Positions 1 through 7,931 of a DNA stretch of 64,000 nucleotides are shown here, piece by piece. A program made the translations under genes and the position numbers. Position 1 is the first letter of the stretch. Every line of letters starts with the position of its first letter. The notes below the pieces were generated by a model. The model ran no database searches, was not told the DNA's origin, and saw only the letters and a list, made by a program, of their open reading frames with translations. Source of the DNA: Sphingomonas sp. NFR15 (GTDB lineage: Bacteria > Pseudomonadota > Alphaproteobacteria > Sphingomonadales > Sphingomonadaceae). The DNA lies in assembly GCF_900103265.1 (NCBI RefSeq), contig NZ_FMWX01000007.1:62001-126000 (forward strand), given 5' to 3'.

Positions 1-717
1 GCCGCGCTGACCGCGATGGTGCTGATGGGCGCGGTCGCCTCCTATCCGCTCGCGGCGATGTCGCAGGGGTTCAGCGATGCCGCGCTCCAGCATGCCGACC
101 GGCTGATCGGCTTCGACTGGATCGGGATGTACGATACCGTCGCCGCGCACCGCAGCCTGCAGGTGCTCGGCACCGCCGCCTATCGCAGCATCTATCTGAC
201 CCCGGCGGTGATCCTTGGCTGGTTCGCGTGGGAGGGGCGTAACGCCGACGCCTATCGCTTCCTTGCGACCTTCTGGCTGGCGGCGACGATCACGTTGGTG
301 TTGTATCCGATGATGCCGGCGGTCGGCCCGCTCTCCTATCTGTGGCACGGGCCGCTGCCGTATCTGCCCGAGAGCGAGACCTGGCAGGAGGGGCTGATCC
401 CGGCGCTGCGCGCGGGGCGCGACACGGTGATCGACCTGGGCCAGTTGCGCGGCCTGGTCTCCGCGCCGAGCTTCCACACCGCCGCCGCGTTCGTGTTCAT
501 CGCGGCGGGGTGGCAGATCCGCCCGCTGCGCTGGGCGGTGGTCGCGATCAACGTGGCGATGCTGCTGTCGACGCCGATCGAGGGCACGCATTACCTTTCC
601 GACATGATCCTCGGCATGCTGGTCGCGCTGGTGGCGATCGCGGTGGTCGGCTTCGTCGCCGCCGAGCGGGGGAGCGGGAGGTGCGAGGCGCGGGAGCTGC
701 GGCCGAGCCGGGTTTGA
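1..717 (+). CDS. PAP2-superfamily membrane phosphatase/phosphotransferase, 5' partial
   Basis: The reading frame is open to the first base of the window, so the true start lies upstream; the first visible ATG is at 16. The product is strongly hydrophobic with several membrane segments. Counting from the ATG at 16 it carries the two C-terminal PAP2 signatures: SAPSFHTAAAF with His154, and GTHYLSDMILG with His192 and Asp196, the pattern of the Aur1/inositolphosphotransferase-like branch. PAP2 enzymes cleave or transfer phosphate esters of lipids at the membrane. The N-terminal part of the family is missing here only because the window begins. The substrate cannot be read from sequence. The tail after the last helix (about residues 215-233) is basic and low in conservation. 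Confidence 0.8.
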   Translation, partial: AALTAMVLMGAVASYPLAAMSQGFSDAALQHADRLIGFDWIGMYDTVAAHRSLQVLGTAAYRSIYLTPAVILGWFAWEGRNADAYRFLATFWLAATITLVLYPMMPAVGPLSYLWHGPLPYLPESETWQEGLIPALRAGRDTVIDLGQLRGLVSAPSFHTAAAFVFIAAGWQIRPLRWAVVAINVAMLLSTPIEGTHYLSDMILGMLVALVAIAVVGFVAAERGSGRCEARELRPSRV

Positions 718-725
718 ATTCACCC

Positions 726-806
726 CGTTCGTGCTGAGTGTGTCGAAGCAGCTATCCGTTAGAGAGCGCTTCTGGCACGCCCTTCGACTTCGCTCAGGGC
801 GAACGG
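726..806. repeat. Dispersed palindromic repeat, copy 1
   Basis: The left arm begins CGTTCGTGCTGAG and the right arm ends CGACTTCGCTCAGGGCGAACGG. The two arms are imperfectly complementary around a variable centre. The right arm stops directly against the stop codon (807-809) of the downstream minus-strand gene. It sits between two convergent genes, so the transcript hairpin may act as a bidirectional terminator. Confidence 0.8.
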
Positions 807-1967
807 TTATTTTTCGCGCGGTTCCTTCTTGCGCTTGGCGCCCGCCAGCGCCGAGAGCACGCCGCGCAGGGTGCGCACCTCCTGGCTCGACCAGCCCGGC
901 TTGGTGAGCAGCGTGCGCAGCGTCCGCCGCGTCGCGACGGTACGATCGGGCGGATAGAAGAAATTGGCGTCGACCAGCATCGCGTCGAGCTGCGCGATCA
1001 TCCCGTCGAGGTCTTCCTGCGGCGCCGGCTCGGGCAGATCGACCTCCGGCGGCTGCGCGAGCGCGATCCCCTTCGACCATTCGTAGGCGACCAGGATCAC
1101 CGCCTGGGCGAGGTTGAGCGAGCCGAACTCGGGGTTGATCGGCACGGTGATGATCTCGCGCGCGACCGCGACATCGTCGGTCTCCAGCCCCGAGCGTTCG
1201 GGGCCGAACAGGATCGCGGTGCGGCCCGGCCCGGCATGGATCGCGCGCGCCGCCACCTCCGGGGTGACGACCGGCTTGGTCACGCCGCGCTTGCGGACGG
1301 TGGTGGCATAGACGTTGGGGCAATCGGCGATCGCTTCGGCAAGCGTATCGAACACCTGCGCCTGTTCGAGCACGACGTCCGCGCCCGAGGCGGCGGGGCC
1401 GGCGGCGGGATTGGGCCAGCCGTCGCGCGGGGCGACGAGGCGCATCTCGGTGAGCCCGAAATTGAGCATCGCGCGCGCGGCCTTGCCGATGTTCTCGCCG
1501 AGCTGCGGGCGGACGAGGACGATGACGGGGGGTGGGGTGGTGCGCGGTGCCTCGGCTTCGCCCGGCGAGGGCGCGGGGGCGGTGCCTCGACTTCGCTCGG
1601 CACGAACGGGAGGGGAAATGGACGCGCCTTCATCCTCCGTTCGTCCCGAGCGAAGTCGAGGGACAGCGTGCTGACGCTCGCGTCGTTCCGATGGCGGCAT
1701 GGCCGCGACGCTGAGTGCCGCCCAGTCCGAGGCGATCAACGCTTCTTTCTTCGCACGCGACCAGGGCTTGATCCGTTGTTCAGCTTCCAGCGCTTCGACG
1801 CGCGACGGAAAGTCCTGCGACCACATAAGCTCGACCGGCAGGCGCGAGCGCGTGTAGCCTTCGATCTGCCCGGATTGGTGCTGGCCGATCCGCGTTTCGA
1901 GGTTGTCGGTGTGGCCAGTGTAATAGCTGCCGTCAGCGCAGCGGAGGATGTAGACCCAAAAGCTCAT
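807..1967 (-). CDS. trmJ: GIY-YIG nuclease domain fused to TrmJ-type tRNA (Cm32/Um32) methyltransferase
   Basis: One uninterrupted 386-residue frame encodes two proteins that are normally separate. Residues 1-90 are a URI-like GIY-YIG domain (WVYILRC, SYYTGHT, then the R and E positions). Residues 145-386 are a SpoU-class SPOUT methyltransferase of the TrmJ type, with VIVLVRPQLGENIGKAARAM, ILFGPERSGL and INPEFGSLNLAQAV. TrmJ 2'-O-methylates position 32 of tRNAs. Residues about 101-130 are encoded by an inverted pair of the dispersed repeat (ERSRGT, RLRSGRT). No ATG, GTG or TTG lies just before the TrmJ domain; the nearest in-frame ATG is codon 90 at 1700. It follows nrdR, the usual place of trmJ in sphingomonads. 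A single-base assembly error could in principle create the fusion, but no frame break is visible. Confidence 0.8.
   Translation of the reverse strand: MSFWVYILRCADGSYYTGHTDNLETRIGQHQSGQIEGYTRSRLPVELMWSQDFPSRVEALEAEQRIKPWSRAKKEALIASDWAALSVAAMPPSERRERQHAVPRLRSGRTEDEGASISPPVRAERSRGTAPAPSPGEAEAPRTTPPPVIVLVRPQLGENIGKAARAMLNFGLTEMRLVAPRDGWPNPAAGPAASGADVVLEQAQVFDTLAEAIADCPNVYATTVRKRGVTKPVVTPEVAARAIHAGPGRTAILFGPERSGLETDDVAVAREIITVPINPEFGSLNLAQAVILVAYEWSKGIALAQPPEVDLPEPAPQEDLDGMIAQLDAMLVDANFFYPPDRTVATRRTLRTLLTKPGWSSQEVRTLRGVLSALAGAKRKKEPREK
1580..1665. repeat. Dispersed palindromic repeat lying inside a coding frame, copy 2
   Basis: Two arms, about 1580-1609 (CTCGACTTCGCTCGGCACG) and 1638-1665 (CGTCCCGAGCGAAGTCGAGG), are inverted complements separated by about 28 bases. 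Both are translated in frame as the linker of the GIY-YIG/TrmJ fusion. In the mRNA they would fold into a strong hairpin between the two domains. Confidence 0.85.
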
Positions 1968-2028
1968 CGCGCGGCTCTATCCCTCGATACGCTATCTCGA
2001 CAAGCTCGATAGCGGGCACACGCACCAT

Positions 2029-2097
2029 CCGTTCGTCCCGAGCGAAGTCGAGGGTCGTCCGCAGCGCCGGTGTCTCGACTTCGCTCGACACGAACGG
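2029..2097. repeat. Dispersed palindromic repeat, copy 3
   Basis: The arms at 2029-2054 and 2071-2097 are inverted complements (CGAGCGAAGTCGAGG and TCTCGACTTCGCTCGACACG). The repeat lies between the nrdR stop and the start of the GIY-YIG/TrmJ frame, so together with copy 2 the GIY-YIG domain has a repeat on both sides. Confidence 0.8.
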
Positions 2098-2111
2098 TCG
2101 CGGGTGGTGCC

Positions 2112-2588
2112 TTACCCCTTCGCCACCGCGCTGACATTCCCGGCGAACTCCTCGAAGTCCTTGGCTTCGCGGAAGTCCTTATACACGCTGGCGAAGCGGA
2201 TATAGGCGACCGAGTCCATGCCCTTGAGGCCCTCCATCACCATCTCGCCGATGCGTTGCGAGGGTACTTCGGTCTCGCCCTGCGTTTCCAATTGGCGCTG
2301 GATGCCCGAGACCAGCTTTTCCAGCCGCACCGGCTCGATCGGGCGTTTGCGCGCGGCGATTAGCAGCGAGCGGAGCAGCTTCTCGCGGTCGAAGGGTTCG
2401 CGGCGGAAGGTGCCGGACGCGCCCTCGCTCTTGAGCACGACCAGTTCGCGGAGCTGGATCCGCTCGAACGTGGTGAACCGCGCCGCGCAGCCCTCGCACT
2501 GGCGGCGGCGGCGGATCGCCGCCCCGTCCTCGGTGGGGCGGCTGTCCTTTACCTGGCTGTCGTCGTGCCCGCAGAAGGGACAGCGCAC
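2112..2588 (-). CDS. nrdR: Transcriptional repressor NrdR
   Basis: NrdR is the nucleotide-sensing repressor of ribonucleotide reductase genes. The 158-residue product, of normal family length, has the N-terminal zinc ribbon (CPFCGHDDS and [13 protein letters not shown], Cys3/6/31/34) followed by an ATP-cone (about residues 49-139). A GTG start at 2588 is chosen because it gives the canonical MRCPFC N-terminus and lies one base after the glyA TGA; the longer frame upstream has no family resemblance. It is the third gene of an rpiB-glyA-nrdR operon. Confidence 0.95.
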   Translation of the reverse strand: MRCPFCGHDDSQVKDSRPTEDGAAIRRRRQCEGCAARFTTFERIQLRELVVLKSEGASGTFRREPFDREKLLRSLLIAARKRPIEPVRLEKLVSGIQRQLETQGETEVPSQRIGEMVMEGLKGMDSVAYIRFASVYKDFREAKDFEEFAGNVSAVAKG

Positions 2589-2589
2589 A

Positions 2590-3915
2590 TCACACCCCTT
2601 CCGGATAGATCGGGAAGCGCGCGCACAGCGCCGCGACGCGCGTACGCACGTCCGCCTCGACCTGCGCGTCGCCCTGTTCGCCGTTCTTGCGCAGACCGTC
2701 GAGCACGTCGGCGACCATGTTGCCGATCTCGCGGAACTCGGCGACGCCGAAGCCGCGTGTCGTGCCGGCGGGCGAGCCGACGCGGATGCCGCTGGTCTTG
2801 GTCGGCGGCAACGGATCGTTGGGGATGCCGTTCTTGTTGCAGGTGATGCCGGCGCGTTCGAGCGCTTCGTCCGCATCCTTGCCGGTGACGCCGAGCGGGG
2901 TGAGATCGATCAGCGCGAGGTGCGTGTCGGTGCCGCCCGAGACGACTTCTGCGCCGCGCTCCTTGAGCGTCGCGGCGAGCACCTTGGCGTTCTCGATCAC
3001 CGCGGCGGCGTACGTCTTGAACTCAGGCCGCAGCGCTTCGCCGAACGCCACCGCCTTGGCGGCGATGACGTGCATCAGCGGGCCGCCCTGGAGCCCCGGG
3101 AACACCGCCGAGTTGATCTTCTTGGCGATCGCCTCGTCATTGGTCAGCACCATGCCGCCACGCGGTCCGCGCAGCGTCTTGTGCGTGGTGGTGGTGACGA
3201 CATGCGCGTGCGGGAGCGGCGAGGGGTGGAGCCCGGCGGCGACGAGGCCCGCGAAATGCGCCATATCGACCATGAAATAGGCGCCGACTTCATCGGCGAT
3301 CGCGCGGAACTTCGCGAAGTCGATCTCGCGCGGATAGGCCGAGCCGCCGGCGATGATGAGCTTGGGGCTGTTGGCGCGGGCGATCTCGGCGACCTGGTCG
3401 TAATCGATCAGGTGGCTGACCGGATCGACGCCGTACTGCACCGCGTTGAACCACTTGCCCGACATCGCGGCGCGCGCGCCGTGCGTCAGGTGGCCACCGG
3501 CGTCGAGGCTGAGCCCCATCACGGTCTCGCCCGGCTTGACCAGCGCGAGCATCACCGCGCCATTGGCCTGCGCACCCGAATGCGGCTGGACGTTGGCGAA
3601 GCCGCAGCCGAAGAGCTGCTTGGCGCGGTCGATCGCGAGCTGCTCGACCTCGTCCGACGGGTGGCAGCCCTGATAATAGCGCTTGCCGGGATATCCTTCC
3701 GCATATTTGTTGGTGAACACCGAGCCTTGCGCTTCGAGCACCGCGCGCGAGACGATGTTTTCGGACGCGATCAGCTCGATCTGGTCCTGCTCGCGCTTGA
3801 GTTCGTGGCGCACACCGGCGAACACGGCGGGATCGGCGTCGGCGAGGCCGCGCGTGAAGAAGCCGTCGGGCTGGACCTGATTCAAGGGCTTGGGGTCGAG
3901 GATCTGGGTGCTCAT
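2590..3915 (-). CDS. glyA: Serine hydroxymethyltransferase
   Basis: This PLP enzyme interconverts serine plus tetrahydrofolate with glycine plus methylene-tetrahydrofolate in the cytosol. The 441-residue protein has the PLP lysine in [14 protein letters not shown] (Lys246) and the conserved LIASEN and [14 protein letters not shown] blocks. The ATG at 3915 overlaps the rpiB stop as ATGA and gives the usual N-terminus, so the 31-residue upstream extension of the open frame is rejected. It sits in the rpiB-glyA-nrdR operon. Confidence 0.97.
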   Translation of the reverse strand: MSTQILDPKPLNQVQPDGFFTRGLADADPAVFAGVRHELKREQDQIELIASENIVSRAVLEAQGSVFTNKYAEGYPGKRYYQGCHPSDEVEQLAIDRAKQLFGCGFANVQPHSGAQANGAVMLALVKPGETVMGLSLDAGGHLTHGARAAMSGKWFNAVQYGVDPVSHLIDYDQVAEIARANSPKLIIAGGSAYPREIDFAKFRAIADEVGAYFMVDMAHFAGLVAAGLHPSPLPHAHVVTTTTHKTLRGPRGGMVLTNDEAIAKKINSAVFPGLQGGPLMHVIAAKAVAFGEALRPEFKTYAAAVIENAKVLAATLKERGAEVVSGGTDTHLALIDLTPLGVTGKDADEALERAGITCNKNGIPNDPLPPTKTSGIRVGSPAGTTRGFGVAEFREIGNMVADVLDGLRKNGEQGDAQVEADVRTRVAALCARFPIYPEGV

Positions 3916-4361
3916 GCGCTTTCCCTTTCGGCAAGGGCGCCGAGCTTGTCGACGCGGGGTTGATGGCGGCCGCCGGCGAATGCGGCGGCGAGGAAGGATT
4001 CGAGGCACGCCTGCGCCATGTCGGGGCCGATCAGCCGCGCGCCCATCGCGATGACATTGGCGTCGTTATGCTGGCGCGCGAGCGCGGCGGCATAGGGATC
4101 GGACACCAAAGCGCAGCGGCACGCCGGATTGCGGTTGACCGCGATCGAGATGCCGATGCCAGACCCGCACAGCGCCACGCCGAAATCGGCCGCGCCCGAG
4201 GCGAGGTGCGCGGCGAGCTTGTAGCCGTAATCGGGATAATCGACTCGGTCCGCCGTCTCTGGGCCGAGATCGGCGACCTCGTGCCCGGCGGCGCGCGCCC
4301 AGGCGACGAGCGCCGCCTTGAGATCGACGGCGGCGTGATCGGAAGCGAAAGCGATGTGCAA
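3912..4361 (-). CDS. rpiB: Ribose-5-phosphate isomerase B
   Basis: It interconverts ribose-5-phosphate and ribulose-5-phosphate in the pentose phosphate pathway. The 149-residue RpiB/LacAB fold has FASDHA near the N-terminus, the catalytic cysteine in LCGSGIGIS (Cys65) and the ring-opening histidine in [10 protein letters not shown] (His98). It is the first gene of the rpiB-glyA-nrdR operon and faces away from the sigma-factor gene across a roughly 110-base gap that should hold both promoters. Confidence 0.95.
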   Translation of the reverse strand: MHIAFASDHAAVDLKAALVAWARAAGHEVADLGPETADRVDYPDYGYKLAAHLASGAADFGVALCGSGIGISIAVNRNPACRCALVSDPYAAALARQHNDANVIAMGARLIGPDMAQACLESFLAAAFAGGRHQPRVDKLGALAERESA

Positions 4362-4470
4362 GACGGCGCGAGTCCCCGAGGCGATGCAGACGCGCGGCTC
4401 TTACGCAAACCGTCATGCAAATGCCACACCGCTGTTGCCCCGGCTCACGTTAGATCATAGAGCGGGCCGC

Positions 4471-5055
4471 ATGCCGGTTCCGCCCGCCGCACCGACCCGA
4501 GGACGCGACGCGGCGGCGCGGGCGGAACTCACCGAGATTCTGGTGCGCACCGGCGAGGAGGATCGCGCGGCGTTCCGCGACCTCTATGTTCGCACCAATG
4601 CGAAGCTTTTTGGCATCTGCCTGCGTATCTGCGGTGAACGGGAAGCGGCGGCGGATGTGTTACATGATGTCTATCTGACGGTGTGGAAGCGGGCGGGGGC
4701 CTATGAACCGTCGCGCGCGAGCCCGATCACCTGGCTGGCAACGATCGCGCGCAACCGCGCGATCGACTGGCGGCGCGTGCAGGGTTCGCGCCGCTCAGCG
4801 CCGATCGAGGAAGCACCCGAGGTCGCCGACGCCGCGCCGCTGGCGAGCGAGACGCTGATCGCGGACGAGGAGGCGCACAGCCTGCTGCGCTGCCTCGACG
4901 AACTCGACGGCAACCAGCGCGAGTCGATCCGCACCGCCTTCTTCCAGGGCGTGACCTATGCCGAACTGGCGGAACGGATGAACGTGCCGCTCGGCACGAT
5001 GAAGAGCTGGGTGCGGCGTGGCCTCGCGCGCTTGCGGGAGTGTCTCGAGGCATGA
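4471..5055 (+). CDS. ECF-type RNA polymerase sigma factor (SigK-like)
   Basis: The 194-residue group 4 sigma factor has region 2 at about residues 34-101 (DLYVRTNAKLFGICLRICG and DVLHDVYLTVWKRA) and region 4 at about 137-190 with helix-turn-helix VTYAELAERMNVPLGTMKSW. The start at 4471 is preferred over an upstream ATG at 4354 that would run across the rpiB promoter region and add non-conserved sequence. Its stop overlaps the anti-sigma start (ATGA), so the pair is translationally coupled. Together with the RskA-like anti-sigma and the downstream fasciclin protein it resembles the SigK/RskA/MPT70 arrangement of mycobacteria; that functional parallel is an inference. Confidence 0.9.
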   Translation: MPVPPAAPTRGRDAAARAELTEILVRTGEEDRAAFRDLYVRTNAKLFGICLRICGEREAAADVLHDVYLTVWKRAGAYEPSRASPITWLATIARNRAIDWRRVQGSRRSAPIEEAPEVADAAPLASETLIADEEAHSLLRCLDELDGNQRESIRTAFFQGVTYAELAERMNVPLGTMKSWVRRGLARLRECLEA

Positions 5056-5786
5056 ACGACATTCGCACACCTGACGATCTGCCACCGGAAGATCTGCCCG
5101 ATGTCGCCGCCGCCGAACTGGCGCTCGGCGTGCTGGAGGGTGAGGAGCGCGCCACCGCGCTGCGCCGTGTCCTCGCCGAACCCGGGTTCGCTCAGCGTGT
5201 CGAGACGTGGCGCGTCTATCTCGCGCAACTCTTCGACGTCTGGACGGAGGTCGCCGCGCCGGACGGCGTATTCGAGCGGGTCGAGCGGTCGATCGATGCG
5301 CCGTTCGCGGCCGCAGCACCGGCGCGCGGACGGTTCTGGCCGATGGTGGCGGGTCTGACCAGCGTCGCTGCGGCGGGGCTGCTGGTGTTCGTCGTCGCGC
5401 GTCCGCCACAAGAGCCGCCGCCGTCGCACGCGCCGGTCGTCGCGCCCACCCAGCCGCTGCTCGTCGCCTCGCTCGCGCCGACCGCCAAGGGCACCGCGAT
5501 CGCCGCCGTGTACGATTCCGGCCGTGGCGTGTTGCGGCTGACCGCCGCCGAAACGCCCGCCGCCGGGCGCAGCGCCGAACTGTGGGTGATCGGCGCCGAC
5601 AAGACGCCGCATTCGCTCGGGCTGCTCAGCGCGGGCGCGACGACGCGCGTAACGCCCGCGTCCGCGATTCGCCGCCAGTTGACGGTGGGCGCGACGCTCG
5701 CGGTCACGATCGAGCCCGCGGGTGGCTCGCCGACCGGCCTTCCCACCGGGGCGATCGTGTTGAAGGGTGATCTCTCGCGAGTCTGA
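5052..5786 (+). CDS. RskA-family anti-sigma factor
   Basis: The 244-residue single-pass membrane protein has a cytosolic helical N-terminal domain (about 1-90, AAELALGVLEGEERATALRR) that would bind the preceding sigma factor, a membrane segment at about 96-116, a proline-rich stretch, and a C-terminal RskA domain (about 130-244) with YDSGRGVLRLTA and ELWVIG. It has no cysteines in the N-terminal domain, so it is not a zinc-binding ZAS anti-sigma. RskA-type proteins are usually released by regulated proteolysis. It overlaps the sigma gene by four bases. Confidence 0.9.
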   Translation: MNDIRTPDDLPPEDLPDVAAAELALGVLEGEERATALRRVLAEPGFAQRVETWRVYLAQLFDVWTEVAAPDGVFERVERSIDAPFAAAAPARGRFWPMVAGLTSVAAAGLLVFVVARPPQEPPPSHAPVVAPTQPLLVASLAPTAKGTAIAAVYDSGRGVLRLTAAETPAAGRSAELWVIGADKTPHSLGLLSAGATTRVTPASAIRRQLTVGATLAVTIEPAGGSPTGLPTGAIVLKGDLSRV

Positions 5787-5832
5787 GCTTCGGCCCGCCC
5801 GTGCGTCCATTCGCCGGCTCGCCCGTACCTGC

Positions 5833-5855
5833 CTCGCGCCAAAACCCGGCGCGAG
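5833..5855 (+). promoter_or_regulatory. Hairpin between anti-sigma and fasciclin genes
   Basis: CTCGCGCC (5833-5840) and GGCGCGAG (5848-5855) form a perfect 8-bp stem with an AAAACCC loop just before the fasciclin Shine-Dalgarno sequence (AGGAG about 5858-5862). No U-tract follows, so it is more likely a processing or stabilising element, or part of a promoter region, than a terminator. Confidence 0.45.
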
Positions 5856-5871
5856 ACAGGAGAGTTCTCCC

Positions 5872-6435
5872 ATGACATCTATCTTCCGCGCCGGCCTGGC
5901 CGTCGCTCTCGTCCTCGGCAGCGCGACCGTCGTTGCCGCGCCCGCGATCGCAAAACCCAACCCGATGGTTGGCGGTGCGGCGATGTATCCGACCAAGACG
6001 ATCGTCGAGAATGCCGTCAACTCGAAGGATCATACGACTCTGGTCGCGGCGGTGAAGGCCGCCGGTCTCGTCGAGACGCTGAGCGGCCCCGGACCCTTCA
6101 CCGTGTTCGCGCCGACCAACGCCGCGTTCGCCAAACTGCCTGCCGGCACGGTCGATACGCTGGTGAAGCCCGAGAACAAGGCGACGTTGACCAGCATCCT
6201 CACCTATCATGTCGTGCCGGGGCGCATTTCCGCCGCCGACATCGCCGCCAAGGCCAAGGCGAACATGGGCACCGCCACTTATGCGACCGTGGAGGGCGGC
6301 ACGCTCAGCTTCAAGAAGATGGGCGCCGGCTGGGTGGTGATGGATGGCAAGGGCGATACCGCCAAGATCACCGTCGCCGATGTGTACCAGTCGAACGGCG
6401 TGATCCACGTGATCGACACGGTGTTGATGCCCTGA
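5872..6435 (+). CDS. Secreted fasciclin (FAS1) domain protein
   Basis: The 187-residue protein has an N-terminal signal peptide (cleavage likely after AAPAIA, about residue 27) and one FAS1 domain (about 40-187) with the family blocks FTVFAPTNAAF (76-86), YHVVPG (112-117) and SNGVIHVIDTVLMP at the end. FAS1 domains mediate adhesion or matrix binding outside the cytoplasm. The ATG at 5872 has a good upstream AGGAG and the signal peptide begins directly after it, so the longer open frame from 5767 is rejected. The gene follows the sigma/anti-sigma pair on the same strand and is a plausible target of that sigma factor. Confidence 0.9.
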   Translation: MTSIFRAGLAVALVLGSATVVAAPAIAKPNPMVGGAAMYPTKTIVENAVNSKDHTTLVAAVKAAGLVETLSGPGPFTVFAPTNAAFAKLPAGTVDTLVKPENKATLTSILTYHVVPGRISAADIAAKAKANMGTATYATVEGGTLSFKKMGAGWVVMDGKGDTAKITVADVYQSNGVIHVIDTVLMP

Positions 6436-6578
6436 GGCAGCGTAGCGCGGCGAACCGGTCGATCCGCGCGCATCCAGGCGGCGATGCGCTGCGTATCTGA
6501 TCGGCCTTTCCCCTCCCCCGGGCGAAAGGCGTGTGCCCCGGACGGCGATTTCTCCGAAGCCGCCTGGGAGGCGTACCG

Positions 6579-6616
6579 GAACCTGTCGGCGGAACTCTCC
6601 GTCGACAGGTTCTTTT
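6579..6616 (+). terminator. Rho-independent terminator after the fasciclin gene
   Basis: GAACCTGTCG (6579-6588) and CGACAGGTTC (6603-6612) form a perfect 10-bp stem followed by TTTTC. It separates the fasciclin transcript from the btaAB promoter region. Confidence 0.7.
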
Positions 6617-6631
6617 CATTTGGTCGCGGAC

Positions 6632-6660
6632 GCGTCATGGAAGCGTCATCGCATTGTCGT
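6632..6660 (+). promoter_or_regulatory. Candidate Pho box upstream of btaA
   Basis: GCGTCAT at 6632-6638 and GCGTCAT at 6643-6649 are identical 7-mers separated by four bases, the geometry of PhoB boxes (consensus CTGTCAT with 11-bp period). A weaker third unit, TTGTCGT at 6654-6660, is in phase. The site lies about 55 bases before the btaA start. Betaine-lipid synthesis is known to be induced by phosphate limitation in rhizobia. Confidence 0.6.
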
Positions 6661-6704
6661 AGGCGAGCGCCGCGCGTCATCCGCCCGGCCCGCAGGAGAT
6701 TGTA

Positions 6705-7931
6705 ATGGCCACCGCTGCCCGCCCCCCCAAGAACCGCGCCGTGCGTGCGGCGGTTCACCGCCACGAACACCTCTCGAAGCAGGGCATTCTCGAACGCGCC
6801 TTCACCTTCGCCTTCCGCGGCCTGGTGTACGCACAGATATGGGAAGACCCGGCGGTCGACATGGAGGCGCTGGCGATCACGCCCGACAGCCATGTCGTGA
6901 CGATCGCGTCGGGCGGCTGCAACGTGCTTTCGTATCTGACCGCGAATCCGAAGGCGATCACCGCGGTCGATCTCAACACCGCGCACATCGCGCTCAACAA
7001 GCTCAAGCTGGTCGCGGCGCGGCACCTGCCGGATTACCAGACCTTCCACCGCTTCTTCGCGCGCGCCAACAGCCGCGCCAACATCCTCGCCTATCGCACC
7101 TATGTGCGCCCGTTCCTCGACGAGACCAGCAAGCGCTATTGGGAAGGCCGCGACATGGTCGGCCGGCGGCGGATCGGCGGGTTCGCCAAGGGCGTGTACA
7201 AGCGCGGGCTGCTCGGCAATTTCATCGGCGCGGCGCATTTGATCGCGCGGCTGAACGGCGCCAACCCCAAGGCGCTGCTCAAGGCCAAGACGATCGAGGA
7301 ACAGCGCGAGATCTTCGACCGCGAGTTCGCGCCGGTGTTCGACAAGGGTTTCGTCAAGTGGCTGACCGACCAGCCGGCATCGCTGTTCGGGCTCGGCATC
7401 CCGCCCGCGCAATATGAGGCGCTGGCCGGCGACGAGAAGATGGCGGTGGTGCTGCGGGAGCGGCTCGAGAAGCTCGCCTGCGACTTCGACCTCAAGGACA
7501 ATTATTTCGCGTGGCAGGCGTTCAACCGCGGCTATAGCGAAGACCCCAATGCGCCGCTGCCGCCGTATCTCCAGAAGGCGCATTACGCCGAGATCGTCGA
7601 GCGCGTCAGCCGGATCGAGGTGCGCCACACCAACTTCACCGATTACCTGCGCTCGCGCGAGGATGCGTCGCTCGATCGCTACATCCTGCTCGACGCGCAG
7701 GACTGGATGACCGACCAGCAGCTCACCGATCTGTGGAGCGAGATCACCCGCACCGCCAAGCCGGGCGCGCGCGTGCTGTTCCGCACCGCCGGGATCGAGA
7801 CGATCCTGCCGGGCCGCGTGCCCGACGAGATCCTCGCGAAATGGGATTACCGCGCCGAGGAGTCGCTCGATTACACCAAGCGCGACCGCTCCTCGATCTA
7901 TGGCGGCGTCCACCTGTACGTCCTGAAATAA
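6705..7931 (+). CDS. btaA: BtaA, S-adenosylmethionine:diacylglycerol 3-amino-3-carboxypropyltransferase
   Basis: BtaA transfers the aminocarboxypropyl group of S-adenosylmethionine to diacylglycerol to give diacylglyceryl-homoserine, the first step of phosphorus-free betaine lipid (DGTS) synthesis at the inner membrane. The 408-residue DUF3419-family protein contains LVYAQIWEDPAVDMEAL, ASGGCNVLSYL and AVDLNTAHIALNKLKL, typical of the family. It has an AGGAG-type ribosome site and overlaps btaB (TAATG), forming a two-gene operon. Confidence 0.93.
   Translation: MATAARPPKNRAVRAAVHRHEHLSKQGILERAFTFAFRGLVYAQIWEDPAVDMEALAITPDSHVVTIASGGCNVLSYLTANPKAITAVDLNTAHIALNKLKLVAARHLPDYQTFHRFFARANSRANILAYRTYVRPFLDETSKRYWEGRDMVGRRRIGGFAKGVYKRGLLGNFIGAAHLIARLNGANPKALLKAKTIEEQREIFDREFAPVFDKGFVKWLTDQPASLFGLGIPPAQYEALAGDEKMAVVLRERLEKLACDFDLKDNYFAWQAFNRGYSEDPNAPLPPYLQKAHYAEIVERVSRIEVRHTNFTDYLRSREDASLDRYILLDAQDWMTDQQLTDLWSEITRTAKPGARVLFRTAGIETILPGRVPDEILAKWDYRAEESLDYTKRDRSSIYGGVHLYVLK

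Noticed and set aside
738..2012. A 424-codon plus-strand frame opposite the GIY-YIG/TrmJ gene
   Set aside because: Composition is typical of an antisense shadow, it includes palindromic repeats and shows no family motif, whereas the minus strand has two clear domains.
6484..6705. A 73-codon plus-strand frame between fasciclin and btaA
   Set aside because: It runs through the terminator hairpin and the candidate Pho box, and has no ribosome site or domain.
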